Source: Sphingobium sp.
Lineage (GTDB): Bacteria; Pseudomonadota; Alphaproteobacteria; Sphingomonadales; Sphingomonadaceae
Assembly: GCA_030148625.1 (NCBI GenBank)
Contig: JASBTC010000374.1
Location: forward strand, 1-59,759
Length of the DNA stretch: 59,759 nucleotides
Direction: 5' to 3'
How positions within the stretch are numbered: position 1 is the first letter of the stretch; every line of letters starts with the position of its first letter. Below the pieces are notes generated by a model. The model searched no databases, was not told where the DNA came from, and worked only from the letters and a program-made list of their open reading frames with translations. Of this stretch, positions 58,923 through 59,759 are shown piece after piece. A program made the position numbers and the translations under genes.

Positions 58923-59759
58923 CTAGCGGTCGCGGCGCCCGAGCAGCCGCAGCCTGAGCGCGTTCAGCTTGATGAAGCCTTCGGCGTCGCGCTGGTCATA
59001 GGCGCCCTGATCGTCCTCGAAGGTCACGACCTTCTCCGAATAGAGCGAATATGGCGACTTGCGGCCGATGATGTGCGCCGCGCCCTTGTAGAGCTTCAGG
59101 CGGACGGTGCCGCTCACCTTTTCCTGGCTGTGGTCGATCGCCGCCTGCAGCATCTCGCGCTCCGGGCTGAACCAGAAGCCGTTATAGAGCAGCTCGGCAT
59201 AGCGCGGCATCAGCTCGTCCTTCAGATGGGCCGCACCCCGGTCGAGCGTCACCTGTTCGATGCCGCGATGCGCCAGATGCAGGATCGTGCCGCCGGGGGT
59301 TTCGTACATGCCGCGCGATTTCATGCCGACGAAACGGTTTTCGACCAGGTCGAGCCGGCCGATGCCGTGCGTGCGGCCGAGTTCGTTGAGCTTGGTCAGC
59401 AGGCTGGCGGGCGACAGGCCTTCGCCATTGATCGCCACCGCGTCGCCGCGCTCGAAATCGATCGTGATGATCTCCGGCGTATCGGGCGCATCCTCGGGGC
59501 TGACGGTGCGCGAGAACACATAGTCGGGCACTTCCTCCCACGGATCCTCGAGCACCTTGCCCTCGGACGAGGTGTGGAGAAGATTCGCATCGGTCGAGAA
59601 CGGCGCCTCGCCGCGCTTGTCCTTGGAAACCGGGATCTGGTGCGCCTCGGCGAATTCGATCAGCCTGGTACGGCTGGTCAGATCCCATTCGCGCCACGGC
59701 GCGATCACCTTGATATCGGGGGCGAGCGCGTAATAGCCGAGTTCGAAACGGACCTGATC
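58923..59759 (-). CDS. argG: Argininosuccinate synthase (partial, N-terminus beyond window)
   Basis: Joins citrulline and aspartate with ATP in arginine synthesis. About 278 C-terminal residues of some 400 are present and the start lies off the right edge. Visible blocks: [20 protein letters not shown], then [38 protein letters not shown] and [12 protein letters not shown], then [20 protein letters not shown], all typical of ArgG. The frame is open to the window edge. Core enzyme, cytosolic. Confidence 0.95.
   Translation of the reverse strand, partial: DQVRFELGYYALAPDIKVIAPWREWDLTSRTRLIEFAEAHQIPVSKDKRGEAPFSTDANLLHTSSEGKVLEDPWEEVPDYVFSRTVSPEDAPDTPEIITIDFERGDAVAINGEGLSPASLLTKLNELGRTHGIGRLDLVENRFVGMKSRGMYETPGGTILHLAHRGIEQVTLDRGAAHLKDELMPRYAELLYNGFWFSPEREMLQAAIDHSQEKVSGTVRLKLYKGAAHIIGRKSPYSLYSEKVVTFEDDQGAYDQRDAEGFIKLNALRLRLLGRRDR

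Overview
The window looks like chromosomal DNA of a sphingomonad (Alphaproteobacteria, Sphingomonadales: Sphingomonas, Rhizorhabdus or a close relative). Base composition is high in G+C. Genes are packed into operons with many 4-base ATGA/GTGA stop-start overlaps. A TonB receptor sits beside Rieske oxygenase and P450 genes, as in sphingomonad catabolic loci, and several short imperfect-palindrome repeats of the kind common between sphingomonad genes are present. The genus is inferred, not proven.

Left part, 1-13 kb: an accessory catabolic region. A nine-gene minus-strand operon starts with an AraC regulator. It continues through both E1 subunits of a 2-oxo-acid dehydrogenase-type enzyme, a free-standing lipoyl protein, a Rieske oxygenase, a Rieske ferredoxin, a SnoaL-like protein, an SDR and an MFS transporter that is cut by the window edge. 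A divergent LysR gene separates it from a second operon, TonB receptor - cytochrome P450 - SDR. Together these suggest uptake, hydroxylation and side-chain or alpha-keto processing of a hydrophobic compound that cannot be named from sequence. A lower-GC stretch with a decayed IS3-type transposase fragment ends this region.

Middle part, 13.7-32 kb: coenzyme F420 genes (cofE-cofD-cofC); a cold-shock gene with a clear promoter; a RamB/ScfR-like regulator divergent from a long-type isocitrate lyase; a rubrerythrin - CCG-domain Fe-S protein - DUF3501 cluster; a flavin monooxygenase; an M20 amidohydrolase; 3-hydroxybutyrate dehydrogenase next to a patatin-like lipase; and a zinc metallopeptidase. 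Repeats of at least three families sit in the gaps.

Right part, 32-59.8 kb: mostly core genes. These include a tRNA-Ala, a decayed tRNA-Tyr-like sequence, gmk, a CDF zinc exporter, a complete YfiR-YfiN-YfiB-type c-di-GMP signalling operon, a 3-hydroxyacyl-CoA dehydrogenase, yhhQ with a striking leader hairpin, argB, yggT, folD, marC, an S9 peptidase and a DctA-type transporter. There is also a leuC-leuD-alpha/beta-hydrolase operon divergent from a LysR gene, a glycan/lipid-type membrane cluster (GT-C-like protein, methyltransferase, GT87, GtrA) and the 3' part of argG.

Most promising for novelty: the E1 plus lone lipoyl protein arrangement with no E2 or E3 in a Rieske operon; the 13-bp hairpin that overlaps the yhhQ ribosome binding site; the decayed tRNA-Tyr; and the leuCD-like genes coupled to a dehalogenase-fold hydrolase with an altered halide-pocket residue.
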